Source: an uncultured Jannaschia sp. (GTDB lineage: Bacteria; Pseudomonadota; Alphaproteobacteria; Rhodobacterales; Rhodobacteraceae). Taken from it: a DNA stretch of 64,000 bases. Numbering within the stretch: position 1 is the stretch's first letter; every line of letters starts with the position of its first letter. The stretch lies in the NCBI RefSeq assembly GCF_947503795.1, contig NZ_CANNEZ010000003.1, forward strand, positions 86,357 through 150,356, in the 5' to 3' direction. Shown here piece after piece: positions 1 to 7,966 of the stretch. Made by a program: the position numbers and the translations under genes. The notes under the pieces are model-generated. The model ran no database searches. It saw only the letters and a list, made by a program, of their open reading frames with translations, and had not been told where the DNA came from.

Positions 1-171
1 GACCTGACGACCGTGATGCCGCGGCCGATCACGACGCTGAAGACGCCCCGCCGCCAGATCGGCGAGATCGGTGCGCAGAACCTTCTGGCGCGGCTGAACG
101 GGCTGGCCCCGGACCCCGTGATGCGCCTCGACTGCGTGCTGCGACCGGGGGCGACGACCCGGACGCAGTAA
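1..171 (+). CDS. LacI-family transcriptional regulator, C-terminal fragment
   Basis: Only the last 56 codons are present; the gene starts left of the window and ends at TAA 169-171. The residues DLTTV, then a run leading to RRQIGEIGAQNLLARL, match the conserved C-terminal end of the periplasmic-binding-like effector domain of LacI/GalR repressors, where DLTTV precedes the last helix. What it regulates cannot be read from this fragment. It lies 102 bases upstream of paaJ on the same strand, so read-through into the phenylacetate operon is possible, but LacI proteins usually control sugar genes. A second LacI-type gene is cut by the other edge of the window. Confidence 0.75.
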   Translation, partial: DLTTVMPRPITTLKTPRRQIGEIGAQNLLARLNGLAPDPVMRLDCVLRPGATTRTQ

Positions 172-213
172 CGTTACATGACCTTCTGAATCTGCGTCAG
201 GGCGTAACATGTT
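168..213 (+). promoter_or_regulatory. Putative regulatory region upstream of paaJ
   Basis: The 102-base gap before paaJ holds two short palindromes: GTAACGTTAC at 168-177, which overlaps the upstream stop codon, and AACATGTT at 206-213 within GTAACATGTT. The TetR-type palindrome found between paaI and paaZ does not occur here. The paaJ ribosome site GAGGAG is at 263-268. Whether PaaX, PaaR or a LacI protein binds here is not shown by the sequence. The GTAACAT half-site resembles GntR/LacI half-sites, but a full 16-base operator is not present. Confidence 0.25.
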
Positions 214-273
214 TCTTGCCGCAGGGAGTCCGATGCGATATATCCCGCCTACCGCCAACCCCGAGGAGTTCCG

Positions 274-1476
274 ATGGACGCGTTCATCTGCGACGGCATC
301 CGCACCCCGATCGGGCGCTTCGGCGGCGCCCTCGCCGGGATGCGCGCCGACGACCTCGCGGCGCACCCGATCCGCGCGCTGATGGCGCGGCACCCGTCGC
401 TGGACCCGGCGGAGATCGACGAGGTCATTCTCGGCGCGGCGAACCAGGCGGGCGAGGACAATCGCAACGTCGCCCGCATGGCAGCCCTGCTGGCCGGCCT
501 GCCCGATAGCGTGCCCGGCATCACGCTCAACCGGCTCTGCGCCAGCGGGCTCGACGCGGTGGGCTTCGCCGCGCGGGGTATCAAGGCGGGCGATTACGAC
601 CTCTGCATCGCGGGCGGGTCCGAAAGCATGACCCGCGCGCCCTTCGTTACCGGCAAGGCCGACGGGGCCTGGTCCCGCAAGGTCGAGACCTACGACACCA
701 CCATCGGCTGGCGCTTCCCGAACCCGGCGATGCACAAGGCCCATGGCACGCATTCGATGCCCGAGACGGCCGACAACGTCGCCGCCGAGCACGGGATCAG
801 CCGCGCGGATCAGGACGCCTTCGCCGCCCGCTCGCAGGCCCGCTGGGCCGCCGCCCAGGCCGCCGGGATCTTCGCCGAGGAGATCGCGCCGGTCGTCCTG
901 CCCCAGCGGCGCGGCGATCCGGTCGTCTTCGACACCGACGAGCATCCGCGCCCGGGAACGGATGCCGCGAAGCTCGCCACGCTTCACGGCGTGAACGGCC
1001 CCGATCTGAGCGTGACGGCGGGCAACGCCTCGGGCGTCAATGACGGCGCCGCCGCCTTGTTGATCGCGTCGGGCGCGGCGGCAACGGCGCATGGTCTGGC
1101 CCCGATGGCGCGCGTCGTGACGATGGCCTCGGCGGGCGTGGCGCCCCGCGTCATGGGGATCGGCCCGGTCCCCGCGACCGAGAAGGCGCTGGCCCGCGCG
1201 GGCCTGACGATCCGCGACATGGACGTGATCGAGCTCAACGAAGCCTTCGCCGCGCAGGCGCTGGCCGTGACGCGGGCGCTGGGGCTGGCCGATGACGACG
1301 CGCGCGTGAACGCCCATGGCGGCGCCATCGCGTTGGGCCATCCGCTCGGCATGTCGGGCGCGCGCCTTGCACTGACGGCGGCGCGACACCTGCAACGCAT
1401 CGACGGGCGCTACGCGCTCGTGACGATGTGCGTCGGCGTCGGACAGGGCGCCGCGATGATCTTGGAAAGGACCTGA
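274..1476 (+). CDS. paaJ: 3-oxoadipyl-CoA / 3-oxo-5,6-dehydrosuberyl-CoA thiolase
   Basis: A 400-residue thiolase of normal family length. The nucleophilic cysteine is Cys89 in [10 protein letters not shown]. The other catalytic motifs are GHPLG and, near the C-terminus, CVGVGQG. In the phenylacetate pathway PaaJ cleaves 3-oxo-5,6-dehydrosuberyl-CoA and later 3-oxoadipyl-CoA with CoA, giving acetyl-CoA and finally succinyl-CoA. Sequence alone does not separate PaaJ from PcaF of the beta-ketoadipate pathway. Position decides: paaA starts 2 bases after its stop. The ATG at 274 follows GAGGAG at good spacing. It is probably the first gene of the paaJABCDE transcript. Confidence 0.9.
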   Translation: MDAFICDGIRTPIGRFGGALAGMRADDLAAHPIRALMARHPSLDPAEIDEVILGAANQAGEDNRNVARMAALLAGLPDSVPGITLNRLCASGLDAVGFAARGIKAGDYDLCIAGGSESMTRAPFVTGKADGAWSRKVETYDTTIGWRFPNPAMHKAHGTHSMPETADNVAAEHGISRADQDAFAARSQARWAAAQAAGIFAEEIAPVVLPQRRGDPVVFDTDEHPRPGTDAAKLATLHGVNGPDLSVTAGNASGVNDGAAALLIASGAAATAHGLAPMARVVTMASAGVAPRVMGIGPVPATEKALARAGLTIRDMDVIELNEAFAAQALAVTRALGLADDDARVNAHGGAIALGHPLGMSGARLALTAARHLQRIDGRYALVTMCVGVGQGAAMILERT

Positions 1477-1478
1477 CG

Positions 1479-2456
1479 ATGTATGCCCAGATGGTGACCT
1501 CCGAGGCGACGGCCGACGACCCCGAAAAGCTCGCCGCGTTCCAGGCCCGGATCGACGCGAACGAGAAGATCGAACCGAAGGACTGGATGCCCGAGGGCTA
1601 TCGCAAGACCCTGATCCGGCAGGTCGGCCAGCACGCCCATTCCGAGATCGTGGGCCAGCTTCCCGAGGGCAATTGGATCACCCGCGCGCCGACGCTGGAG
1701 CGGAAGGCGATCCTGCTGGCCAAGGTGCAGGACGAGGCGGGGCACGGGCTCTACCTCTACTGCGCCGCCGAGACGCTGGGCGTCAGCCGCGACGAGCTGA
1801 CCGAGATGCTGCTGGATGGCCGCATGAAGTATTCGTCGATCTTCAACTACCCGACACTCAGCTGGGCCGACATGGGCGCGGTCGGGTGGCTGGTCGACGG
1901 GGCGGCGATCATGAACCAGGTGCCGCTGCAGCGGACCAGCTACGGCCCCTATTCCCGCGCCATGATCCGCATCTGCAAGGAGGAGTCCTTCCACCAGCGG
2001 CAGGGCTTCGACATCATGGCCAAGATGGCCCGCGGCACCGAGGCGCAGCGCCGGATGGCGCAGGATGCGCTCGACCGCTTCTGGTATCCGGCGTTGATGA
2101 TGTTCGGGCCGTCCGACAAGGACAGCGTGCACTCCGCGCAATCCATGGCGTGGCGCATCAAGATGAACACCAATGACGAGCTTCGGCAGAAATTCGTCGA
2201 CCAGACCGTGCCGCAGGCCGAGTGGCTGGGTCTGACGGTGCCCGATCCCGATCTCGCATGGAACGAGCAGACGGGGCACTACGACTTCACCGAGCCCGAT
2301 TGGTCCGAGTTCTACGACGTCCTGAAAGGCAACGGCCCCTGCAACACCGAACGGCTAGAGGCCCGGAACAAGGCCTGGGACGACGGCGCATGGGTCCGCG
2401 AAGGGATGATGGCCCACGCCGAGAAGCGGCGTGCCGCGAAGGTGGCGGCGGAATGA
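1479..2456 (+). CDS. paaA: 1,2-phenylacetyl-CoA epoxidase, catalytic subunit PaaA
   Basis: A 325-residue diiron ferritin-like oxygenase subunit. Carboxylate/histidine ligands are visible in DEAGHG and EESFHQR, the paired ExxH pattern of bacterial multicomponent monooxygenases. PaaA with PaaC forms the core that inserts one oxygen atom into phenylacetyl-CoA to give the ring-1,2-epoxide, using electrons from PaaE. The start ATG 1479 was chosen over upstream in-frame codons because it follows GGAAAGGA and gives the usual MYAQM-type N-terminus. The stop overlaps the next start as ATGA, so the downstream gene is translationally coupled. Confidence 0.95.
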   Translation: MYAQMVTSEATADDPEKLAAFQARIDANEKIEPKDWMPEGYRKTLIRQVGQHAHSEIVGQLPEGNWITRAPTLERKAILLAKVQDEAGHGLYLYCAAETLGVSRDELTEMLLDGRMKYSSIFNYPTLSWADMGAVGWLVDGAAIMNQVPLQRTSYGPYSRAMIRICKEESFHQRQGFDIMAKMARGTEAQRRMAQDALDRFWYPALMMFGPSDKDSVHSAQSMAWRIKMNTNDELRQKFVDQTVPQAEWLGLTVPDPDLAWNEQTGHYDFTEPDWSEFYDVLKGNGPCNTERLEARNKAWDDGAWVREGMMAHAEKRRAAKVAAE

Positions 2457-2926
2457 ATATCGCGGAACTCAATGTCGGCTATGCCCGCTACGCGCTGGAC
2501 GACGACCGGATCGCGCCCTTCATGGACAATCTCGACCGGATCAATGCGCTCGCCGAACGCAGCCCCGGCTTCGTCTGGCGCATGCAGTCCGACGGCGGCA
2601 ACGCGACCGATATCTCGGTGCCGGGTGACCCGGACATGATCTCGAACCTGTCGGTCTGGACCGATGTCGAAAACCTCGGGGCTTACGTCTTCAACACGGT
2701 TCACGCCCGGTTCTACGACCGCGGAACCGACTGGTTCGAGACGATGACGAAGCCGCATTTCGTGATGTGGCATGTCCCGGATGGTCACCGCCCCACCTTG
2801 GTCGAGGCCATGGACCGGCTGGCCCATCTGCGCGCGCACGGGTCGACGGACCACGCCTTCGGCTGGGACCATGTCGACATGGCCGCCTTCCGGCGCTGCG
2901 CCCACGGCGCGGAGGCGGACGCATGA
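2453..2926 (+). CDS. DUF3291 domain protein embedded in the paa operon
   Basis: A 157-residue protein starting at ATG 2453 inside the paaA stop (ATGA) and ending in an ATGA overlap with paaB. It begins with a strand rich in [10 protein letters not shown], followed by [18 protein letters not shown], and carries HFVMWHVP near residue 105. This pattern matches the DUF3291 family, predicted to have the ferredoxin-like ABM/EthD-type dimeric barrel fold of small cofactor-free monooxygenases and heme-degrading proteins. No function is established. Being locked by double overlap between two epoxidase subunit genes, it probably acts with PaaABCE, for example on a reactive epoxide/oxepin intermediate or in complex protection. 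That role is inference. Confidence 0.85.
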   Translation: MNIAELNVGYARYALDDDRIAPFMDNLDRINALAERSPGFVWRMQSDGGNATDISVPGDPDMISNLSVWTDVENLGAYVFNTVHARFYDRGTDWFETMTKPHFVMWHVPDGHRPTLVEAMDRLAHLRAHGSTDHAFGWDHVDMAAFRRCAHGAEADA

Positions 2927-3261
2927 GCAATCACGCGACCCAGCCCTATCCCGGAACCGAGACGCCCGAGGGCCGCGCCCGCCGCGAATGGCCGCTCTGG
3001 GAGGTGTTCATCCGGGGTCAGCACGGCATGAGCCACCGGCATGTCGGCTCGCTCCACGCGGCCGATGCCGAGATGGCGATGCACCACGCGCGCGACGTCT
3101 ACACCCGCCGCCAGGAAGGCGTCAGCATCTGGGTCGTCCCCTCCGCCGAGATCACGGCGTCGAACCCGTCGAAGAAGGGCCCCATGTTCGATCCGGCCGA
3201 GGACAAGACCTACCGCCACCCGACCTTCTTCGACATCCCCGACGACGTGGGTGCGATGTGA
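2923..3261 (+). CDS. paaB: 1,2-phenylacetyl-CoA epoxidase subunit PaaB
   Basis: A 112-residue PaaB protein. It has the family signature WPLWEVFIRGQHGMSHRHVG, then AADAEMAMHHARDVYTRR and IWVVPSAEI. PaaB is the small subunit needed for assembly and electron transfer between PaaE and the PaaA-PaaC core. The start ATG 2923 overlaps the DUF3291 stop and the stop overlaps the GTG start of paaC, so it sits in a chain of coupled cistrons. Length is slightly above the E. coli protein because of a longer N-terminus. Confidence 0.95.
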   Translation: MSNHATQPYPGTETPEGRARREWPLWEVFIRGQHGMSHRHVGSLHAADAEMAMHHARDVYTRRQEGVSIWVVPSAEITASNPSKKGPMFDPAEDKTYRHPTFFDIPDDVGAM

Positions 3262-4013
3262 CCGATCCGCATGTCACCTTCCTGTTGCGGATGGGCGACA
3301 ACGCCCTCGTCCTCGGGCACCGCATCTCGGAATGGTGCGGCACGGCGCCGGCGCTCGAGGAGGATATCGCGCTGGCAAACACCGCGCTCGACCTGATCGG
3401 ACAAGCGCGGATGTGGCTGGCGCGCGCGGGCGAGGTCGAGGGGGCGGATCGCTCCGAGGACGATCTGGCGATGCTGCGCGACGCCTGGGATTTCCGGAAC
3501 CTCCTACTCGTCGAACAGCCGAACCGCGATTTCGGCCATACGATCATGCGCTCCTTCCTCTTCGATCACTGGCACCTCGCGCAGCTTCGCGCGCTGGCCG
3601 GATCGCGCGATGCGGCCGTGGCCGCCATCGCGGCGAAAGCGGTCAAGGAAGGCGCCTACCACGCCGAGCGGATCGCCGGGCTGGTCGTGGGCCTCGGCGA
3701 CGGCACCGAGGAGAGCCACGCGCGGATGCAGGCGGCACTCGACCGGCTGTGGCCCTTCGCGGGAGAGATGTTCGCGGATGACGAGGTCGACGCGGCCATG
3801 GCGGAGGCCGGGATCGCCCCCCTGCCCTCTTCGCTGCGCGCGGGATGGGACGCGGCGATCGGCGCCGTCCTCGCCGACGCCACCCTGACCCGTCCCGAGG
3901 ACGGTTTCGCCCATGCCGGCGGGCGAACCGGCGCGCGGCATTCCGAACATCTGGGCCACATGTTGACCCAGATGCAGTGGCTCCAGCGCGCCTATCCGGG
4001 GGCCTCGTGGTAA
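3258..4013 (+). CDS. paaC: 1,2-phenylacetyl-CoA epoxidase subunit PaaC
   Basis: A 251-residue ferritin-like protein, the non-catalytic partner of PaaA. Recognisable stretches are LGHRISEWCG near the N-terminus, ALDLIGQARMWL, and a HSEHLGHMLTQMQWLQRAYPG C-terminus of the PaaC family. I chose GTG 3258 because it overlaps the paaB stop as GTGA and gives the family length; there is no ATG nearby in frame that keeps the N-terminal helix. The known role is structural support of the catalytic subunit and acyl-CoA binding in the heteromeric epoxidase. Confidence 0.92.
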   Translation: MTDPHVTFLLRMGDNALVLGHRISEWCGTAPALEEDIALANTALDLIGQARMWLARAGEVEGADRSEDDLAMLRDAWDFRNLLLVEQPNRDFGHTIMRSFLFDHWHLAQLRALAGSRDAAVAAIAAKAVKEGAYHAERIAGLVVGLGDGTEESHARMQAALDRLWPFAGEMFADDEVDAAMAEAGIAPLPSSLRAGWDAAIGAVLADATLTRPEDGFAHAGGRTGARHSEHLGHMLTQMQWLQRAYPGASW

Positions 4014-4537
4014 CCCCGCGCCCCAGCCCCGCCCCCGTGCCCGGTAGCATGGCCGGGGCGGCGACCGGGCCGGGCAGTCCGACGCCCCGCAGCGATGCCG
4101 AACTCTGGGCGCTTCTGACGGGCATCCCGGACCCCGAGATCCCGGTCCTCTCGATCACCGATCTCGGCATCGTCCGCGGCGCCGCGCTCGACGGAGACCA
4201 CGCGCGCGTCGAGATCACGCCGACCTATTCCGGCTGTCCGGCCACCAGCGCCATCACCCTCGCCATCGACATGGCACTTCGCGGCGCAGGCCTGGAGCCG
4301 GACCTGCGGATCCGCCTGGACCCGCCCTGGACGACCGACTGGATGACCGACACCGGACGCGAGAAGCTGCGCCGCTACGGCATCGCCCCCCCCTCGCCCG
4401 CGGGCGGCCCCGAGGCCTGTCCGCGCTGCGGCAGCGTCGATGTCACCCGGGTCAGCCAGTTCGGCTCGACCCCTTGCAAGGCGCAATGGCGCTGCGACGC
4501 CTGCCTTGAGCCCTTCGACTACTTCAAGTGCATCTGA
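4007..4537 (+). CDS. paaD: Phenylacetate epoxidase assembly protein PaaD
   Basis: A MIP18/DUF59-type protein of 176 codons from GTG 4007, or 162 from ATG 4049. The core is ALLTGIPDPEIPVLSITDLG, followed by TPTYSGCPAT and LDPPWTTDWMT, all typical of PaaD. The C-terminal half carries a zinc-ribbon-like CPRCGS and CDAC pair and ends in EPFDYFKCI, as in E. coli PaaD. PaaD is thought to insert or mature the metal/Fe-S centres of the epoxidase system. GTG 4007 overlaps the paaC stop by 7 bases; ATG 4049 gives a length closer to the E. coli protein, so the start is unsettled. Confidence 0.92.
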   Translation: MVTPRPSPAPVPGSMAGAATGPGSPTPRSDAELWALLTGIPDPEIPVLSITDLGIVRGAALDGDHARVEITPTYSGCPATSAITLAIDMALRGAGLEPDLRIRLDPPWTTDWMTDTGREKLRRYGIAPPSPAGGPEACPRCGSVDVTRVSQFGSTPCKAQWRCDACLEPFDYFKCI

Positions 4538-5592
4538 TGGCCCGTTTCCACGACCTCACCGTGACCGATATCCGCAAGACGATCCGCGACGCGGTCGTCG
4601 TCACCCTGGACGCGCCCGACGGCTTCGACTGGACCCAGGGCCAGTACCTGACCTTCCGCCGCGACTTCGACGGCACCGAGCTTCGGCGCAGCTATTCGAT
4701 CTGCGCCGCTCCCGGCGAGCCGTTGCAGGTCGGGATCAAGCGCGTCGAGGGCGGTGCCTTCTCGGGCTGGGCCAATACCGAGCTGGCCGTGGGCGACACG
4801 GTGCAGGCGATGCCGCCGATGGGGCGGTTTCACGCGGCCATCGCGCCCGATGCCGAGCGGCATTACCTGCTCTTCGCGGGTGGCTCGGGCATCACGCCGA
4901 TCCTGTCGATCCTCCGAACTGTGCTGGACCGAGAGCCCGGGTCGCGGGCGACGCTGATCTACGCCAACCGCGCCGTGAACACGATCATGTTCCGCGACGA
5001 GCTGGACGACCTGAAGTCGCGCTATCTCGCGCGACTCGCGGTGGTCCACATCCTCGAACAGGACGCGCAGGACATCGACCTCTTCACCGGGCGGGTGGAC
5101 GGCGAGAAATGCGCCGCGCTCTTCCGGCAGTGGGTGGCCATCGACACCGTCGATCTCGCCTTCATCTGCGGACCCGAACCGATGATGCTGGCCATCGCGG
5201 CGGCGCTGAAGGATCACGGCCTGCCCGAGGACGCGATCCGCTTCGAACTCTTCGCCAGCGGTCAGCCGGGGCGCGTGGCCCAGCGCCCGAGGGCCGACGT
5301 GGCGGCCAAGCCCACCGAAGTCGCGATCACCCTCGAAGGGGCGACCGAGACGATCAGCATGGACCGCGACCAGACGATCCTCGAAGCCGCGCTCGCCGCG
5401 GGGATCGATGCGCCCTTCGCCTGCAAGGCGGGCGTCTGTTCGACCTGCATGTGCCGCGTGACCGAAGGCGAGGTCGAGATGGTGCAGAACCACGCGCTCG
5501 AGGATTACGAGGTCGAGGGCGGCTATGTCCTCTCGTGCCAATCCTACCCGCTGAGCGACCGGATCGCGCTGGAATACTACACCGGACACTAG
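4537..5592 (+). CDS. paaE: 1,2-phenylacetyl-CoA epoxidase reductase subunit PaaE
   Basis: A 351-residue electron-transfer subunit. Residues 1-100 form the FAD domain (RRSYSIC flavin motif), about 105-230 the NAD(P)H domain (FAGGSGITPILS and CGPEPMM), and the C-terminal 90 residues a plant-type 2Fe-2S ferredoxin with cluster ligands at Cys296, Cys301, Cys304 and Cys334. It passes electrons from NADPH to the diiron centre of PaaA. ATG 4537 overlaps the paaD stop by one base. Its stop overlaps the convergent stop of the TetR regulator gene by 3 bases, so no terminator lies between them. Confidence 0.95.
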   Translation: MARFHDLTVTDIRKTIRDAVVVTLDAPDGFDWTQGQYLTFRRDFDGTELRRSYSICAAPGEPLQVGIKRVEGGAFSGWANTELAVGDTVQAMPPMGRFHAAIAPDAERHYLLFAGGSGITPILSILRTVLDREPGSRATLIYANRAVNTIMFRDELDDLKSRYLARLAVVHILEQDAQDIDLFTGRVDGEKCAALFRQWVAIDTVDLAFICGPEPMMLAIAAALKDHGLPEDAIRFELFASGQPGRVAQRPRADVAAKPTEVAITLEGATETISMDRDQTILEAALAAGIDAPFACKAGVCSTCMCRVTEGEVEMVQNHALEDYEVEGGYVLSCQSYPLSDRIALEYYTGH

Positions 5593-6173
5593 GCCCCGAT
5601 CGCGCCGACCCCGCCGGTCGCGATGTCGGCCACCGTTCCGGCATAGGCGATCCGGGCCGCGCGGTCGGCGCCCGGCGACCAGAGGTAGAACCAGTTCACC
5701 ATGCCGAACACGCTCATGGTGGCGTCCCGCAGCGCGCCGCGATCGAGGTGCGGCGCCTGCGCGGCGAGGGCACCTGACAGGCGCGCGACCATCTCGCGCT
5801 GATACCCCCGAAGGATCGCGGCCTGCGCAGGCGTCACGAGCGTCATCGCCTCGGTCTGGATGCGGTGCTCGTCGTCTCGCCCCTCATAGGCCAGGAGAAG
5901 GTCGGTCAGCAGGGCGCGCAGCGGGTCGGGGCCCGTCAGGTCGACCGCGGCGAAACGGTCGCGCAAGTCCGACAGATGCGCGTCGAGCAGGTCGAACAGA
6001 AGCCCGTCCTTGCCCGTGTGGTAGTGATAGAGGTTCGCCTTCGAGATCCCGCATTCGGCGGCGATCCCCGACATAGAGGCACGCGCGAAGCCGTCGCGGG
6101 CGAACACGCGGGCGGCGGCCTTCAGGATCGCGCGGCGCTTGTCGTCGTGGTCGCGGGCGACGGCGCGCCCCAT
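5589..6173 (-). CDS. paaR: TetR-family regulator of phenylacetate genes (PaaR-like)
   Basis: A 194-residue TetR protein. The N-terminal helix-turn-helix is at about residues 10-55, reading RRAILKAAARVFARDGF then ISKANLYHYHTGKDGLL. The C-terminal ligand domain has the TetR_C shape. The start ATG overlaps the paaK stop by one base, so it is the last gene of a paaI-paaK-paaR unit. PaaR-type TetR regulators of proteobacterial phenylacetate operons respond to phenylacetyl-CoA and bind a GACCGATCGGTC-like palindrome, and such a site is present at 7921-7932 in front of this operon. Autoregulation is therefore likely, but the ligand is inferred from context. Confidence 0.85.
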   Translation of the reverse strand: MGRAVARDHDDKRRAILKAAARVFARDGFARASMSGIAAECGISKANLYHYHTGKDGLLFDLLDAHLSDLRDRFAAVDLTGPDPLRALLTDLLLAYEGRDDEHRIQTEAMTLVTPAQAAILRGYQREMVARLSGALAAQAPHLDRGALRDATMSVFGMVNWFYLWSPGADRAARIAYAGTVADIATGGVGAIGA

Positions 6174-7447
6174 CAGGCGCCCCGGTTGTCGACCACGCGC
6201 CGCGCCTTGCCCTGGCTGCGTTCGACCCCGCCGGGGTCCGCGACGACCACCGCGCAGGAGATGCCGACCATGTCCTTGATCCCGCGGGTCAGCGCGGCGG
6301 CGCAGGTCTCGGCATCGCCACCGGGCGCACATTCGACATGGACGCGCATGGCGTCCATCGCACCCTCGCGCAGAAGCTCGATCTGGAAATAGGGGGCGAG
6401 GCCGGGCACCGCGAGCACCCGCTCCTCGATCTGGGTCGGGAAGACGTTGACGCCGCGCAGGATGATCATGTCGTCGCTGCGGCCCGTCACCTTTGCCATC
6501 CGCCGGTGGGTGCGCGCCGTGCCGGGCATCAGCGTCGTCAGGTCGCGCGTGCGGTAGCGGATGACGGGCATCCCCTCCTTCGTGAGCGTGGTGAAGACCA
6601 GCTCGCCCTCGCTGCCGTCGGGCAGGACCGTGCCGGTCTCGGGGTCGACGATCTCGGGCAGGAAGTGATCCTCCCAGATATGCAGCCCGTCCTTCGTCTC
6701 GACGCATTCCTGCGCGACACCGGGCCCCATCACTTCCGACAGGCCGTAGATGTCGACCGCGTCCATGTCGAAGGCGGCCTCGATCTGGGCGCGCATGGCG
6801 GGGGTCCAGGGCTCGGCCCCGAAGATGCCGATCTCGATGGGGCAGGCCTTGGGGTCGAGGCCCTGCCGGTGATATTCCTCGAGAAGGTTCAGCATGTAGC
6901 TGGGCGTCACCATGATCGCGCGGGGGCGGAAGTCCTCGATCAGCTGGACTTGCCGCGCGCTCTGGCCGCCGGACATGGGAATGACCGTCGCCCCCAGCTT
7001 TTCGATCCCGTAATGCGCCCCGAGCCCGCCGGTGAAGAGGCCGTAGCCGTAGGCGTTGTGGACGATGTCGCCCGCGCGCACGCCGGCCGCGCGCAGGCAG
7101 CGGGCCACAAGGTCGCCCCACGTCTCGATATCTTGGGCGGTATAGCCGACGACCGTGGGCTTGCCGGTGGTGCCCGATGACGCGTGGATCCGGGCGATGC
7201 GTTCGCGCGGCACGGCAAACATGTCGAACGGATAGGCGCGGCGCAGGTCGTCCTTCACGGTGAACGGAAAGCGCGCGAGGTCGGCCAGCGTCGTCAGATC
7301 GTCCGGGTGCACCCCCGCCGCGTCGAAGGCCGCGCGATAGTGGGGGACATTGCCGTAGGCATGGACCAGTGTGGCGCGCAGGCGGTCGAGTTGCAGCGCC
7401 TCGATCTCGGCACGGGGGGCGGTCTCGATCGGGTCGAGGGGGGTCAT
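6173..7447 (-). CDS. paaK: Phenylacetate-CoA ligase
   Basis: A 424-residue ANL-superfamily AMP-forming ligase of PaaK length. The ATP-binding loop is HASSGTTGKPTVVGYT, with YGLSEVMGPGVAQEC as the adenylate motif and a PaaK-type C-terminal AMP-binding domain (VNVFPTQIEERVL). It activates phenylacetate to phenylacetyl-CoA, the first committed step and the source of the pathway inducer. The start ATG 7447 overlaps the paaI stop (ATGA). The gene is co-transcribed leftward with paaI and paaR, away from the epoxidase operon. Confidence 0.95.
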   Translation of the reverse strand: MTPLDPIETAPRAEIEALQLDRLRATLVHAYGNVPHYRAAFDAAGVHPDDLTTLADLARFPFTVKDDLRRAYPFDMFAVPRERIARIHASSGTTGKPTVVGYTAQDIETWGDLVARCLRAAGVRAGDIVHNAYGYGLFTGGLGAHYGIEKLGATVIPMSGGQSARQVQLIEDFRPRAIMVTPSYMLNLLEEYHRQGLDPKACPIEIGIFGAEPWTPAMRAQIEAAFDMDAVDIYGLSEVMGPGVAQECVETKDGLHIWEDHFLPEIVDPETGTVLPDGSEGELVFTTLTKEGMPVIRYRTRDLTTLMPGTARTHRRMAKVTGRSDDMIILRGVNVFPTQIEERVLAVPGLAPYFQIELLREGAMDAMRVHVECAPGGDAETCAAALTRGIKDMVGISCAVVVADPGGVERSQGKARRVVDNRGA

Positions 7448-7884
7448 GTCGTTTCCTCGAAAAGCTGGCCGGGGATGGCGCGGGACATGCCGCGGAATTC
7501 TGCGATCACGTCTCCGTCCGCACGCGTCACGGTCACGTCGTAAAGGCCCGAGCGCCCCTTGAGCGACACCTCGCGCGCGGTCGCGGTCAGCACGTCCGCG
7601 GCACGGCCGGGCGCCAGGAAGCTGACCTGTGCCGCCTGTGCGACCGTGGCCTGGTTGCGCGAGTTGCAGGCGAAGGCGAAGGCGCTGTCGGCGAGGCTGA
7701 AGATCACCCCTCCATGGCAGGTGCCGTGGCCATTGCAATGATGCGGCGCCACCGTCATGCGCAGGGTCGCGGCGCCTTCGGATACGGCCACGCGCTCCAT
7801 TCCGAACCAGGCGGAAGCGGCGTCGCCCTGCCACATGGCGTCTGCCGCGCGCGCGGCGCGGTCCTCGGCGGTCATCTCGGGCAT
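7444..7884 (-). CDS. paaI: Hotdog-fold hydroxyphenylacetyl-CoA thioesterase PaaI
   Basis: A 146-residue hotdog thioesterase. The signature CNGHGTCHGGVIFSLADSA carries the HGG turn and the catalytic Asp of the PaaI group, followed by NSRNQATVAQ. PaaI removes CoA from dead-end or overloaded ring-hydroxylated CoA esters, releasing trapped CoA. It is the first gene of the paaI-paaK-paaR unit, 82 bases from the divergent paaZ. ATG 7884 was preferred over longer in-frame starts because those would run through the operator. Confidence 0.93.
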   Translation of the reverse strand: MPEMTAEDRAARAADAMWQGDAASAWFGMERVAVSEGAATLRMTVAPHHCNGHGTCHGGVIFSLADSAFAFACNSRNQATVAQAAQVSFLAPGRAADVLTATAREVSLKGRSGLYDVTVTRADGDVIAEFRGMSRAIPGQLFEETT

Positions 7885-7920
7885 GGTCCCTCCCCCATGT
7901 CGCGGAGGTTGCACATAACC

Positions 7921-7932
7921 GACCGATCGGTC
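7921..7932. promoter_or_regulatory. PaaR (TetR-type) operator between paaI and paaZ
   Basis: A perfect 12-base palindrome, GACCGATCGGTC, lies in the 82-base divergent gap between paaI and paaZ, within AACCGACCGATCGGTCAA at 7917-7934. This form is the site known for TetR-type PaaR repressors of phenylacetate genes. Its position would let one bound repressor control paaI-paaK-paaR and paaZ-paaX together. I found no copy before paaJ. Confidence 0.7.
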
Positions 7933-7966
7933 AACGATAGACGCGAGCCATCCGGGGAGGATCGTC

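Noticed and set aside
168..213. A GntR-type 16-base operator upstream of paaJ.
   Set aside because: A GTAACAT half-site is present, but the matching left half is not. I keep the region only as a weak regulatory candidate.
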